A stretch of DNA of 64,000 bases from Candidatus Gastranaerophilales bacterium (GTDB taxonomy: Bacteria > Cyanobacteriota > Vampirovibrionia > Gastranaerophilales > Gastranaerophilaceae): positions 62,001-126,000 of the forward strand of contig CALVAX010000001.1 of assembly GCA_944325605.1 (NCBI GenBank), given 5' to 3'. Shown here in pieces: positions 51,607 through 61,549 of the stretch (positions are counted from its first letter, which is position 1; every line of letters starts with the position of its first letter). A program made the position numbers and the translations under genes. The notes under the pieces were generated by a model, which saw only the letters and a list, made by a program, of their open reading frames with translations, was not told where the DNA came from and did no database searches.

Positions 51607-52291
51607 ACTTAACTTTTCCTTTTAAATGATTCTTGATTTTTTCATGAAGCATTCTTCTGTTTTCAACGGAGGTCAGAAGAAAATTCTGATAGTGGACATT
51701 CTCTAAATATGTATTATTGACAAGAAAATACGGGTATTTCATATAAATATATTCGTAAATCATTGCAAGACGTTTTGATGTGAGGTTTTTATTTGAAATC
51801 ATATCAAACCTTCTCTGGGGAGAAGTTTTCTGGATATAAGTGATAAGTCCGAGCGGGTTGTAGCCTGCTTTCACCATATAATCCACCGCTGTTTTGTCGG
51901 CAACAATTTCAAACTTTTTCGGAGCTGCCTTAATCTGCAAAGCCCTTAAGCTTCCGTTAAAAATTCCGTCATAAGTTCTTACCGCAATTGCAATATCTCT
52001 GGCAAGAACAGCAGCAAGTTCGTCATCACTGTCCACAAATTTGTATTTGCCGGAATAAACAACCACCTGACGGCGGGTCAAATCTTTATCCACTTCTAAA
52101 AGTCCGCTTTTTTCAGCCTCGCTGTATGCAAAGACAACCCTCTTTTCTATCTTATTAGAATTTAAAAGCTTGCTGCCGCAATCGTCAATTCTGCTCTGAA
52201 TTGTCTGTTGTTCAATCAATTTTGCTTCATCAGCAGCGAATGCCGGCAGTATAAGTAATATCAACGCACAAATTAGTATAAACTTTTTCAT
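51599..52291 (-). CDS. Degenerate M48-type peptidase homologue, exported
   Basis: This 230-residue protein has a signal peptide (MKKFILICALILLILPAFAA). The segment DDELAAVLARDIAIAVRTYD occupies the place of the M48 active-site helix (normally ELAxVLAHExxH), but the His-Glu pair is Arg-Asp and the second His is Ala. Downstream, IVADKTAVDYMVKAGYNPLG matches the M48 ExxxAD...AGYxP block. So the fold is probably kept and zinc catalysis lost. Ribosome site GGAG. It is coupled to the secreted protein gene at 51606. Confidence 0.7.
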   Translation of the reverse strand: MKKFILICALILLILPAFAADEAKLIEQQTIQSRIDDCGSKLLNSNKIEKRVVFAYSEAEKSGLLEVDKDLTRRQVVVYSGKYKFVDSDDELAAVLARDIAIAVRTYDGIFNGSLRALQIKAAPKKFEIVADKTAVDYMVKAGYNPLGLITYIQKTSPQRRFDMISNKNLTSKRLAMIYEYIYMKYPYFLVNNTYLENVHYQNFLLTSVENRRMLHEKIKNHLKGKVKYE

Positions 52292-52386
52292 CCAAAATTC
52301 TCCAAATTCTTAATTCTTCGACTCTGCCGAATGAATATAATGTTATCATGCCGGCACAAGTTTTTCAATCGAAAATATCAGGGATG

Positions 52387-52560
52387 TATATAGCAAATTC
52401 CGCCAAAAATTCTCAAAACATCGTCATACTAAGCACTCTGCCGAACAAAACGATTAAATATCGTTTTGTGAGAGGCCGAAGTATCTAAATAAAAAAGATT
52501 CTTCTGACTTTAGTCCTCAGAATGACGGACTTTTATAGTATCTGTGGAATTTGCTATATA
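52387..52560. mobile_element. MITE-like repeat, best copy (174 bp)
   Basis: Perfect 15-bp terminal inverted repeats TATATAGCAAATTCC (52387-52401) and GGAATTTGCTATATA (52546-52560) enclose GATTCTTC and CAGAATGACG units and the hairpin AACGATTAAATATCGTT. No ORF. It shares ends and inner parts with 13203-13354. No clear target-site duplication beyond possible TA. Confidence 0.75.
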
Positions 52561-52638
52561 AGTCCCAAATATCCTTTAAATATGATGAGTATATTGTGAA
52601 GTTTTTGAGGTTAATTAATGATATTTGTCCCGATTAAG

Positions 52639-53454
52639 TTAATCCTCAGCCATTTGGTGAAAAAATACCCGCATTCCATCATGATAGCCGCTGCCGGATT
52701 TATCAAAAACATTTTGAAAATCTTTGCTCATAGAAAAACCATAACAATTTTTTAAATTCATAGGACAACATAAAGTATCAAAATTCCCTACTACCAAATA
52801 TGAATTCTTGTCTGTTTTTTGCGAAAGTTTTTGTGCAAATTCATCTGATGTTTTCCACAGATACGGCCAGCAATTTCTACAGAAAATCAGGTTATTTTTG
52901 TCAGGCATTTTTTCTACATATGTATTTAAATCTTCTGTTATGAAAACAACTTTATCTTGTAATACCGGTCTTGTTTTAAATTTTGTCAAAAGTTCCCGGG
53001 TTTCAGAACCCCCCATTGGTTCGGACAAAAAACTCCGGTTAGTACGCTCAAAAAATTTATTAAGTTTGTTTCCTGTATATTTGTTTATTCTTAATTCGTC
53101 ATCAGCTGACAAATTCATAAACCCTTTTCTTGCATTTCGGGTAATTGTTTTATCAAAATCTACAGCAATAATTGGGAAAAATTTTTTAGCGCCTTCTTCT
53201 CCGAGTTTTGAAATCAATAACATTGCAATGCTATAGGCTTCCGAACCGTCTGACGAGGCGAGAGAAAACACATTTATTTTCTGAGTATTCCGGTATTTTT
53301 CGATTATATGATTAAAAAAACTATTCCATTGAATGTCTTTGCGGAAAAAACAGGTAGATGCTTCATAACAATCGCCCATAAGATAGCCTGGCTTAATAAC
53401 TTTCCTGTATGAAGTTTTAAAGTTTATTGTACTTTGTTGATTATCAATTCTCAT
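52639..53454 (-). CDS. CheR-type SAM-dependent methyltransferase
   Basis: This 271-residue protein matches the CheR catalytic domain block by block: EASTCFFRKDIQWNSFFNHI (CheR: TxFFRD), INVFSLASSDGSEAYSIAML (SAM loop, CheR: CSxGEEPYSLA), IIAVDFDKTITRNARKGFM and NLIFCRNCWPYL (CheR: CRNVLIYF). Known CheR enzymes methylate glutamates of chemoreceptors. No chemotaxis or flagellar gene is nearby and the N-terminal helical domain is reduced, so the substrate may differ. The start has no clear ribosome site. Confidence 0.82.
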   Translation of the reverse strand: MRIDNQQSTINFKTSYRKVIKPGYLMGDCYEASTCFFRKDIQWNSFFNHIIEKYRNTQKINVFSLASSDGSEAYSIAMLLISKLGEEGAKKFFPIIAVDFDKTITRNARKGFMNLSADDELRINKYTGNKLNKFFERTNRSFLSEPMGGSETRELLTKFKTRPVLQDKVVFITEDLNTYVEKMPDKNNLIFCRNCWPYLWKTSDEFAQKLSQKTDKNSYLVVGNFDTLCCPMNLKNCYGFSMSKDFQNVFDKSGSGYHDGMRVFFHQMAED

Positions 53455-53678
53455 AATTTTATAAAAATCGTAAAAACTTTTTTGCTATATATTGCAGTGA
53501 ATGTAATTAATTTGATTATTTAACAAATCTCTAAAAATAACAAGACATAAAATGACAAGCAATAAAATTAAATAAAAAAGATATAACAAAAAATCAATAA
53601 TACTGGCAAATAAAGTTTATAGTTTATATAATTATATTGCTTTGTATTATATCAAGCTTCAAAGGAAAAATAATCACA

Positions 53679-54164
53679 ATGAATAAAATTGACTCTTTTA
53701 AGTTTCCTCATTTATTAATATGCAATGCGATTGCAAGTAAAAGAGAACCAAACCCCTTTCTGTTATTTGACAGTCTTAAAAAGGCATCGTATGATTCATT
53801 TGAAAAAGGTGAAATAATACATCAATCAAATAATCTGGCAAAATCTTTGTTTGATAGATGCAAACCGGTTGCCGGCTTGCTGTATGCTTTTATTGCTCAA
53901 TCCACAAACATTAGGCAGGCTGCAGATAATGCAGCAATGATTCTACTTTCTAACAGAGAGATGAATCCTTTTTATGCGTATAAAATATCCAAATGTCTCA
54001 AAAATTTTTATAATAAATCAATGGAAACCAAAGATTTAGCTCAAATGATGGGAGCGTATGAAAAGCAATATATTAACAAAAGTCTTAAAGCATTAAATAA
54101 CCCAAAATATAGTGATAAGTATTTATCTTACTATTTAAATCGAGATTTAATGCGCAAAAGCTAA
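53679..54164 (+). CDS. Helical protein, unknown function
   Basis: This is a 161-residue soluble protein. The start at 53679 (MNKIDSFKFPHLLICNAIAS) has AAAGGAA upstream and is preferred to 53637. Mostly helical (FLLFDSLKKASYDSFEKGEI, LAQMMGAYEKQYINKSLKAL), no motif recognised. It is divergent from the CheR-like gene, with a very AT-rich gap between. Confidence 0.55.
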   Translation: MNKIDSFKFPHLLICNAIASKREPNPFLLFDSLKKASYDSFEKGEIIHQSNNLAKSLFDRCKPVAGLLYAFIAQSTNIRQAADNAAMILLSNREMNPFYAYKISKCLKNFYNKSMETKDLAQMMGAYEKQYINKSLKALNNPKYSDKYLSYYLNRDLMRKS

Positions 54165-54378
54165 CTGCAACCTTACCGCGTTAATGAGTTGCCGTTTTGG
54201 TTTTCAGCCCAACTGTTGTAAAAGAACATATGGTTTGATTTTTTTGCAAAAATAATTTGAATTAATGAGCAAATTTTTTCAATTTTCCTATTACTTTTTC
54301 TTAAGTAGTAGGTTTTGGTAATCTTTGATTACAGAAACATTTTTGTTGCGGAAAATTAAAATTTACCACAACCTACAG

Positions 54379-54551
54379 ACTCTCGACCTCACGGACTGTG
54401 CCGAAGTGAAAGGATTAAGTATCGTTTCACGAGAGGGAGCCGTGCGCTCAAAGAGAATCGGGCGAAAACCTGAGTCCGGCGCGATTTGGATTTGAAAAAT
54501 CGCGTGCGGCGAGTTACCCGTGAAGCAACAAAAAATAGCAAGGGAGAGATT
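54379..54551. repeat. Scrambled fragments of the tRNA-Met gene
   Basis: Three pieces of the intact tRNA-Met (55761-55834) are found here out of register: ACTCTCGACCTCACGG (54379-54394), GAGCCGTGCGCTC (54437-54449) and TAGCAAGGGAGAGATT (54536-54551). They are separated by unrelated sequence and in a different order, so no cloverleaf can form. They look like the remains of recombination or insertion at the tRNA. The rest of the 54165-54920 gap shows no gene. Confidence 0.65.
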
Positions 54552-54920
54552 GTCTTGGATTTGCTCCACGCTCCCAGAGTTTCGCATTTATGCCTTCCGG
54601 CATAGTATGCTCAATCTGTTTGTAAAAAGACACATGGTTTGATTCAAATTTACAGATAATTTGATCTTTGCCAACTTCAAATTTTTGTAATAAATAAATA
54701 AAAATAAATATAAAACCTCATGTCTTTAAAGTTTTGTAAATTTTTTAATAATGATAGCAAAAAAAAAAAAATTTCCAATTTTTATATTTTCATACAATAT
54801 AGCGTAGGTGATATTAATAAATATTAATAGAAAATAATTACCCACAAAGACAACTGAATTTTAACAGACTAAAATCTATAAAATTTTACTATAGCATACA
54901 AATTATAAAAGGAGTATTTA

Positions 54921-55259
54921 ATGAACACAAATTATTCAAACAACTATCGTCAATCATTCGGCAGTTTCAACTTTTCTAAAGATGCAAAAGAATTATTACA
55001 GTTGCGTATTAAGACAAGTGCAAAATTAGCAAAATTTGAAAAAATATGTAATAACGAGGATACAGGTGCAAGAGCTTCTAGAAACATTAATGTCAAGACC
55101 GTTCCTAATTACCCAGAAGGACCAATAATGGTAGCAAGCTATAAAGATACAATCTTGTATGAAAAATATTTCGATACACCGTCTTTCTTAGAGAAGGCAA
55201 CAAAACTTGCTGATGCAATAGATAATCCTATAACTAAAGTAATTGATAGATTAGCATAA
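54921..55259 (+). CDS. Small protein, unknown function
   Basis: This 112-residue soluble protein, MNTNYSNNYRQSFGSFNFSK with a following basic helix (KELLQLRIKTSAKLAKFEKI), has a C-terminal helix (FLEKATKLADAIDNPITKVI). Ribosome site AAAGGAG. The Asn/Tyr/Phe-rich N-terminus is like those of 7883 and 14592. No domain recognised. Confidence 0.6.
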   Translation: MNTNYSNNYRQSFGSFNFSKDAKELLQLRIKTSAKLAKFEKICNNEDTGARASRNINVKTVPNYPEGPIMVASYKDTILYEKYFDTPSFLEKATKLADAIDNPITKVIDRLA

Positions 55260-55379
55260 AGTAATTTGCAGATATAAACTGCAAAAACAATAATTTAAAG
55301 CTCTGTTATATTCTTACGAGTAAAAAGTAACGTATGGTGTGTTGTTTTGACACACCATCTACTATTAAAAATAATTTCC

Positions 55380-55720
55380 GCCCTCATTTTAAAATTTTCT
55401 AAAAATTTATGGAAATCGGACATTACCGAAATAATTATTTTATCCGTACACTTCAAAATTGGTGCGTAATTCAGCTATATTAAGAAAAATCAATCTATCC
55501 GTACAGTCCGAAAAAAGTCCATTTCGGCAGTTTGATTTTTTGGGTAAACTTAATTTTCCGACCTGAAAACGCCCACACAAAGCCTACTTTACCAAAATAA
55601 TCTATCTAACCGTACAAATCAACCTGGACAAAAAACTACACTGTTCGCTATCCGGACTCGTTTCACTCTGTCCGTACGCAAATCCGCTCGAACTCTAATA
55701 GAGTTCTCATCAATACCCCT
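55380..55720. other. Gene-free stretch with recurring TCCGTACA motifs
   Basis: Between 55260 and 55760 no gene is visible. Variants of ATCTATCCGTACA occur near 55440, 55496 and 55605, each after an A-rich AAAAT(A)AT stretch, and TCCGTACG occurs near 55670. Spacing is irregular (about 55-110 bp), so this is not a CRISPR array. Confidence 0.35.
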
Positions 55721-55760
55721 GTATAATAAAAAAGAGATAGAATAATCTATCTCTTTTTAT

Positions 55761-55834
55761 TAGCAAGGGAGAGATTCGAACTCTCGACCTCACGGGTATG
55801 AGCCGTGCGCTCTCACCAACTGAGCTACCTTGCC
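55761..55834 (-). tRNA. tRNA-Met (anticodon CAT), elongator type
   Basis: On the minus strand the acceptor GGCAAGG (55828-55834) pairs with CCTTGCT. The D-arm is AGCTCAGTTGGTGAGAGC, anticodon arm CACGG-CTCATAC-CCGTG, T-arm GAGAGTTCGAATCTCTC, and the discriminator is A. The anticodon stem lacks the three G-C pairs of initiator tRNA, so elongator Met (or Ile2 with modified C34) is meant. Confidence 0.93.
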
Positions 55835-55947
55835 ATTTATTTTTAAACTTATTCAACTGACAGATTTTATTTTTGCATAAAGGATTTTTATTTTCAAGTA
55901 TTTTATTATATAATTCTGGAGTAATAAATTGAAAACCGTTTAATGTT

Positions 55948-57336
55948 ATGATTAAAGATTTAACAAAAGGCTCTGCCCTAAAACTTATACTGCTGTTTTC
56001 AATTCCGCTTTTAATCGGGAACATATTTCAACAGCTTTACAATCTTGCGGATATCGTAATCGTCGGAAGAACCCTCGGGGTCAAGGCTCTTGCTTCTGTC
56101 GGGGCAGTAGCACCGTTGTTTTTTCTGATTTTGTTTGCGGTTGCCGGTATGACCAACGGATTTGCGGTTATCACAGGGCAAAAGTTCGGCGCAGGAGATA
56201 TTTGCGGGGTAAGACGCTCGGTTGCCGTTTCCACAATTCTAAGCACTATTTTTACGGTGTTTTTCTCAATATTGTGCGCTGTTCTGATGAAACCGATTTT
56301 ATTTATGATGAATGTGCCTCAGGAAATTTTTAATGATGCCTACTGGTACATTCAGATTTGTGTGGGCGGGCTGTTTACGGCGAATTTTTACAACCTGCTT
56401 GCAAGCGTTTTGAGGGCTTTAGGCGACAGCAAAACCCCTTTGTATTTTCTGATTGTGGCATCGGTTTTGAATGTCCTGCTTGCACTTTTATTTATTCTGG
56501 AATTTCATATGGGAGTTCCTGGGTCTGCAGTTGCTGTAATTATTTCACAGGTATTTTCGGTTATTTTGTGTTTATTGTATATAAAAAAACGTTTTCCCAT
56601 TCTTCATCTTCAAAAATCTGACTGGATATTTAAGAAAGAAAACTTTAAAAAAGACTTTGACTTTATAATGGAACATTTAAATGTCGGCTTGCCGATGGCG
56701 CTGCAGTTTTCGGTTCTCGGGATAAGCGTTTTGATAATCCAGAGTGTCTGCAACACTTTTGGAGCGGACGTAATTGCGGCATTCACCGCCGCCTTGAGAA
56801 TAGAACAAATCGCAACAATGCCGATGATTTCATTCGGGGTTGCGGTTTCGGCTTTTGCTGCACAGAATTACGGAGCCGGAAATATTAACAGGGTCAGATA
56901 CGGAGTTGTCAAAACCTCCATGATTAATCTTGTTTTAAGTGTCTTAATGGCGCTTGTGATGAGGTACTGGGGCACTGATATCGTCGGAATTTTCATTGGC
57001 AACGACAAAACGTCCGTTATCAAAATTGCGCATGATTATCTTTTGATAAGCACTATATTTTACTTTTTCCTTGCGCAGATATTTGTGTTCAGGAACGCGC
57101 TTCAAGGAATGGGAAAACCTATAATTCCTTTGATATCCTCTTTTGCGGAACTTATGATAAGATCTTTTGCGGCAGTTTATCTTGCTGTAAAATTCAGTTA
57201 TTTCGGAGTATTTTACGCAGGCCCGATTGCCTGGGTTACAGCATCAGCCGTTGTGTCCATCGGTTACTTTATTAATATCAAAAAACTTATGTTTGCTGAA
57301 AAATTTAACCTGTCAAAAAAGTCACTTGAAGAATAA
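55948..57336 (+). CDS. MATE-family multidrug/organic cation efflux protein
   Basis: This 462-residue inner-membrane antiporter has twelve helices. Its start MIKDLTKGSALKLILLFSIP leads into the MATE motif LLIGNIFQQLYNLADIVIVG, and a second half repeats the pattern (GLPMALQFSVLGISVLIIQS). It exports cationic compounds using Na+ or H+. The closest known subgroup by the N-terminal motif is the NorM/DinF-like set of Firmicutes. No ribosome site is visible. It lies 51 nt before eno. Confidence 0.92.
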   Translation: MIKDLTKGSALKLILLFSIPLLIGNIFQQLYNLADIVIVGRTLGVKALASVGAVAPLFFLILFAVAGMTNGFAVITGQKFGAGDICGVRRSVAVSTILSTIFTVFFSILCAVLMKPILFMMNVPQEIFNDAYWYIQICVGGLFTANFYNLLASVLRALGDSKTPLYFLIVASVLNVLLALLFILEFHMGVPGSAVAVIISQVFSVILCLLYIKKRFPILHLQKSDWIFKKENFKKDFDFIMEHLNVGLPMALQFSVLGISVLIIQSVCNTFGADVIAAFTAALRIEQIATMPMISFGVAVSAFAAQNYGAGNINRVRYGVVKTSMINLVLSVLMALVMRYWGTDIVGIFIGNDKTSVIKIAHDYLLISTIFYFFLAQIFVFRNALQGMGKPIIPLISSFAELMIRSFAAVYLAVKFSYFGVFYAGPIAWVTASAVVSIGYFINIKKLMFAEKFNLSKKSLEE

Positions 57337-57375
57337 AGAATTTTATGTCAAAATAGCGGCAGGTCAAAAGTGTAA

Positions 57376-58674
<1,299 letters not shown>

Positions 58675-58690
58675 TCGTTTTAATAATATT

Positions 58691-58725
58691 AAAAAAGCGG
58701 AAACCTGAAAAGGCTCCGCTTTTTT
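58691..58725 (+). terminator. Intrinsic terminator after eno
   Basis: AAAAAAGCGGA (58691-58701) pairs with TCCGCTTTTTT (58715-58725), followed by ATTTTG. Confidence 0.85.
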
Positions 58726-58836
58726 ATTTTGTATTTATAATATTTAACAAATTTTTACTTTTAAAATAAATATTGTAGGATTATAATTGAAATGTAAAAA
58801 GAACAATATTTTGGGAAACAGGGGACATTTTAATTT

Positions 58837-59457
58837 ATGGACGGTTACAGTTTTGAACTAATTACAGGGCCTATGAGCTGCGGAAAAACAGAAGAACTTT
58901 TGAGGCGTGTCAGAAGATGCATTATTGCCAAAAAGAAGGTTAAAGTCATCTCACCGGATGTCGATACCCGCTCAAAAGGCGATTATATAGAATCCCGCAA
59001 CGGCTTATGGCTTGATGCTGTGAAGGTTAAGCACTCCATCCAGATTTTGAGCCTCGTTAAACCGGACGATGAAGTTGTTGCAATTGATGAATTACAATTT
59101 TTTGACAGCAACATCACTAAAGTTATCACAAAACTGATGGAAGAAGGCAAAAAGGTTATCGGAACCGGCTTAGAGCTTGATTTTAAGGCTGAACCGTTCG
59201 GCCAAATGCCTCAATTGATGTGCATTGCAACAACTGTCGACAAGCTTCACGCAGTATGTATGAAATGCGGATGTGAACATGCAACCCGTACCCAAAGACT
59301 CATCGACGGCAAACCGGCAGATAAAAATTCACCGCTCATTATGATAGGCGGCGATGAAACCTACGAAGCAAGATGCATTAAGTGTTATGAACTTCCGGAC
59401 AATCATCACGAAAAACACAGAACCGACTTAAAAGTCCTGCCTTTCAGCCATAGATAA
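58837..59457 (+). CDS. tdk: Thymidine kinase
   Basis: This is a 206-residue type II thymidine kinase of the salvage pathway. The P-loop is GPMSCGKTEELLRRVRR (residues 8-24), Walker B is AIDELQFFD, the Arg/lasso region is GTGLELDFKAEPFGQM, and the zinc site uses CMKCGCE and CIKCYE. The length is typical. It has its own upstream region of about 110 nt after the eno terminator. Confidence 0.95.
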   Translation: MDGYSFELITGPMSCGKTEELLRRVRRCIIAKKKVKVISPDVDTRSKGDYIESRNGLWLDAVKVKHSIQILSLVKPDDEVVAIDELQFFDSNITKVITKLMEEGKKVIGTGLELDFKAEPFGQMPQLMCIATTVDKLHAVCMKCGCEHATRTQRLIDGKPADKNSPLIMIGGDETYEARCIKCYELPDNHHEKHRTDLKVLPFSHR

Positions 59458-59543
59458 AATCAATTTTTTAATTTAAACCTCCTCATTTTGAAACTGGTTT
59501 AAACAAATGATGATTTTTTCTTTAAAAACATTATAATTGTTGT

Positions 59544-60182
59544 ATGAAAAAGTCTTTGATTTTACTGTTTGTGTTGATATTTTCAGCGAATTCAGCCTTT
59601 GCCCTGTTCGGTAAGGATAATACCATTGACACTGAAGGAAAAGGGTATCTTGGCACGCTTCCAAACCTTACAAAAGAACATGAGCCAAACGAACCCTCTG
59701 AAGGCGCTCCCGTTTTTGATAAAACAAAACAATTCCACAGTGTTAATGAATTAAGACCAATACCCAGAGATGACACCTCTTTTGTTAATATAATTCTGAA
59801 ACCGGACAAAACAAGCCAGTATATAACAGACTTGAACGAATTTATACTTATGCTTGAAAAAATTTACGACTCTATTGAAAATCGTGAAGATGTCCAAAAA
59901 TTTGCGGCCAAAGTTTACTTCTTTAATAAAAATGCCGACTATTTCAGAGATAAATATGCAAACAAGCCGGAAAGTTTTTTCATCAGTTATCAAAAACTTC
60001 TGGAATTGAGCCTGCGGGCAAAAACAGTTTCAAACCTCAGGACTGAAGCCGAAAAGTACAAACCGTATCTGGCATACTCCGGCAACGGCAAAATCTACAA
60101 TTCCGCAAATATTGACCAGCAGCTTGATTATCTCAAAAAAGAAATAGAATCCGTTATTGTCGTTCTGAAAGAAGCTGAATAA
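59544..60182 (+). CDS. Secreted protein, unknown function
   Basis: This 212-residue protein has a signal peptide (MKKSLILLFVLIFSANSAFA), then a Pro/Glu-rich linker (NLTKEHEPNEPSEGAPVFDK) and a helical domain (LNEFILMLEKIYDSIENRED to LDYLKKEIESVIVVLKEA). No family recognised. TATAAT (59532-59537) ends 6 nt before the ATG and no ribosome site is present, so it looks leaderless. Confidence 0.65.
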   Translation: MKKSLILLFVLIFSANSAFALFGKDNTIDTEGKGYLGTLPNLTKEHEPNEPSEGAPVFDKTKQFHSVNELRPIPRDDTSFVNIILKPDKTSQYITDLNEFILMLEKIYDSIENREDVQKFAAKVYFFNKNADYFRDKYANKPESFFISYQKLLELSLRAKTVSNLRTEAEKYKPYLAYSGNGKIYNSANIDQQLDYLKKEIESVIVVLKEAE

Positions 60183-60269
60183 ATCCCGGATTTATGCACA
60201 AATTTGCATATAAGCCTCATAAAGAATAAATTGCAATTATGCAAATACCATCACCAAATACCTGAATTG

Positions 60270-60665
60270 TTATTTATTTTTCACTATTTTAAATTCGTAA
60301 AAGAAAGGTTTACCATTCATTATGTTGGAGCAAACATTCTTAAGCTTATCTTTGTCCTGCGTTTTTATTTTCAGTACATCCTGACCGTTCATAAGATGCA
60401 TATTAAGTTCATATATACCTTTTGTCTTTTGGGTTGCCGGAGTAACTGTTTCCAGACTGCACTGCATAAGTTCGTCGCTGTTAAAGTTTTTTGTATAAAA
60501 GGCATTGCCAAAGCCATTTTTAACAACATAAAAACATCTGCCGTTGCCGCCTTCAAATGAGATATTTGTAAATACCTGACTCATTTTAAATCCTGCAAAT
60601 CCAACAAGTGTCACAAGAATTATCACAACAACCGATATTGATATTATTAAAGACTTCTTTTTCAT
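60270..60665 (-). CDS. Membrane-anchored small protein, unknown function
   Basis: This 131-residue protein, MKKKSLIISISVVVIILVTL with the first helix to about residue 25, has an outer domain with three Cys (GGNGRCFYVVKNGFGNAFYT, LMQCSLETV, LKNVCSNIMNG). Its ATG shares a base with the stop of the solute-binding gene (TAATG), so the two are coupled and may work together. Confidence 0.65.
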   Translation of the reverse strand: MKKKSLIISISVVVIILVTLVGFAGFKMSQVFTNISFEGGNGRCFYVVKNGFGNAFYTKNFNSDELMQCSLETVTPATQKTKGIYELNMHLMNGQDVLKIKTQDKDKLKNVCSNIMNGKPFFYEFKIVKNK

Positions 60666-61444
60666 TATCGTACACCCCATTTCTGCTGTAGTTTAATAAG
60701 CTTTCCTGACTGAGCATAATCCTGAAGGAAAAAGTCCACAAATTCTCTTAGTTTCTGGGACTCTTTACCTTTACGAAAAGCAATGGCATAAGGTTCAACC
60801 GAATACCTGCCCGGCAAAAGCTTAAGAGATTTGTCATCATACACGTAGGGCAACAGTACGGAGTCATCGGCTATTATTGCCTGTGCCTCACCAGCTTTGA
60901 GCGCTGCAACTGCCCTGTCATAATTTTTATACCCGATTACCGTTGCATTAGGCAATGCTCTTCTTACGCTGTTTTCTCCGGTTGAGCCGTAAACTATTAT
61001 TACTCTTTTATTGTCTAATTCTTTTAATGAAGCGATTTTACTCCAATGGGGCACCATAACTGCCTGTCCTGCTTCATAATACGGAACCGAAAAATCCATA
61101 ATTTTTTTACGGTTTTCGGTTATTGACATTGCGGCAATAAGCATATCCACCTTACCGGCATTAAGCACTGAAATACGGTTTTGCGCTGTCACAGGAACAT
61201 ATTCAACCGCATTGTCATACTTGTTCAGCAAAGCTTTTGCGATATAAGAACCTAAATCAACATCCAAACCGTAATTGTAACCGTCTTTACCAATAAACCC
61301 GAAAGGTTTTGCATCAACTCTGACCCCGATTATAAGTTTCTTTCTATCCACTACTGCCTGAAATGTACTGTCATATTTTTTCTTTCCGCATCCGCAGAGA
61401 ACAAGCATCATTAGCAATATTGTACAGAGAATCTTCTTATACAT
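60665..61444 (-). CDS. Family 3 extracellular solute-binding lipoprotein
   Basis: This is a 259-residue periplasmic amino-acid-binding type protein. The start at 61444 gives lipoprotein signal MYKKILCTILLMMLVLCGCG with the lipid Cys in LCGC. SBP_bac_3 motifs: LIIGVRVDAKPFGFIGKDG, YGLDVDLGSYIAKALL, DMLIAAMSITENRKKIMDFS and AIAFRKGKESQKLREFVDFF. No permease or ATPase gene is in the window, so it may serve a distant ABC transporter. AAGGGCGG lies upstream. Confidence 0.92.
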   Translation of the reverse strand: MYKKILCTILLMMLVLCGCGKKKYDSTFQAVVDRKKLIIGVRVDAKPFGFIGKDGYNYGLDVDLGSYIAKALLNKYDNAVEYVPVTAQNRISVLNAGKVDMLIAAMSITENRKKIMDFSVPYYEAGQAVMVPHWSKIASLKELDNKRVIIVYGSTGENSVRRALPNATVIGYKNYDRAVAALKAGEAQAIIADDSVLLPYVYDDKSLKLLPGRYSVEPYAIAFRKGKESQKLREFVDFFLQDYAQSGKLIKLQQKWGVR

Positions 61445-61517
61445 AAGCCGCCCTTCTTTTATAAAAATAATAATGGACTTGCAATAAAAAGTCAACAATA
61501 ACTACATAAAAAGAAAA

Positions 61518-61537
61518 GCCCCTTTTTACCAAGGGGC
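61518..61537 (-). terminator. Intrinsic terminator after rpoD
   Basis: GCCCCTT (61518-61524) pairs with AAGGGGC (61531-61537); on the minus strand TTTTCTTTTT follows. Confidence 0.85.
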
Positions 61538-61549
61538 CATACACTATGA

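Noticed and set aside
54363-54587. Possible second tRNA-Met or an ORF here
   Set aside because: Only out-of-order fragments of the tRNA are present and no cloverleaf can form; the ORF is read across them.
55380-55720. CRISPR-like repeated motif
   Set aside because: Copies are diverged and unevenly spaced, repeat length is about 13 bp, and no cas gene is in the window.
55710-56024. Open frame covering the tRNA-Met region on the minus strand
   Set aside because: It spans the tRNA gene and the antisense of the MATE start; this is chance coding.
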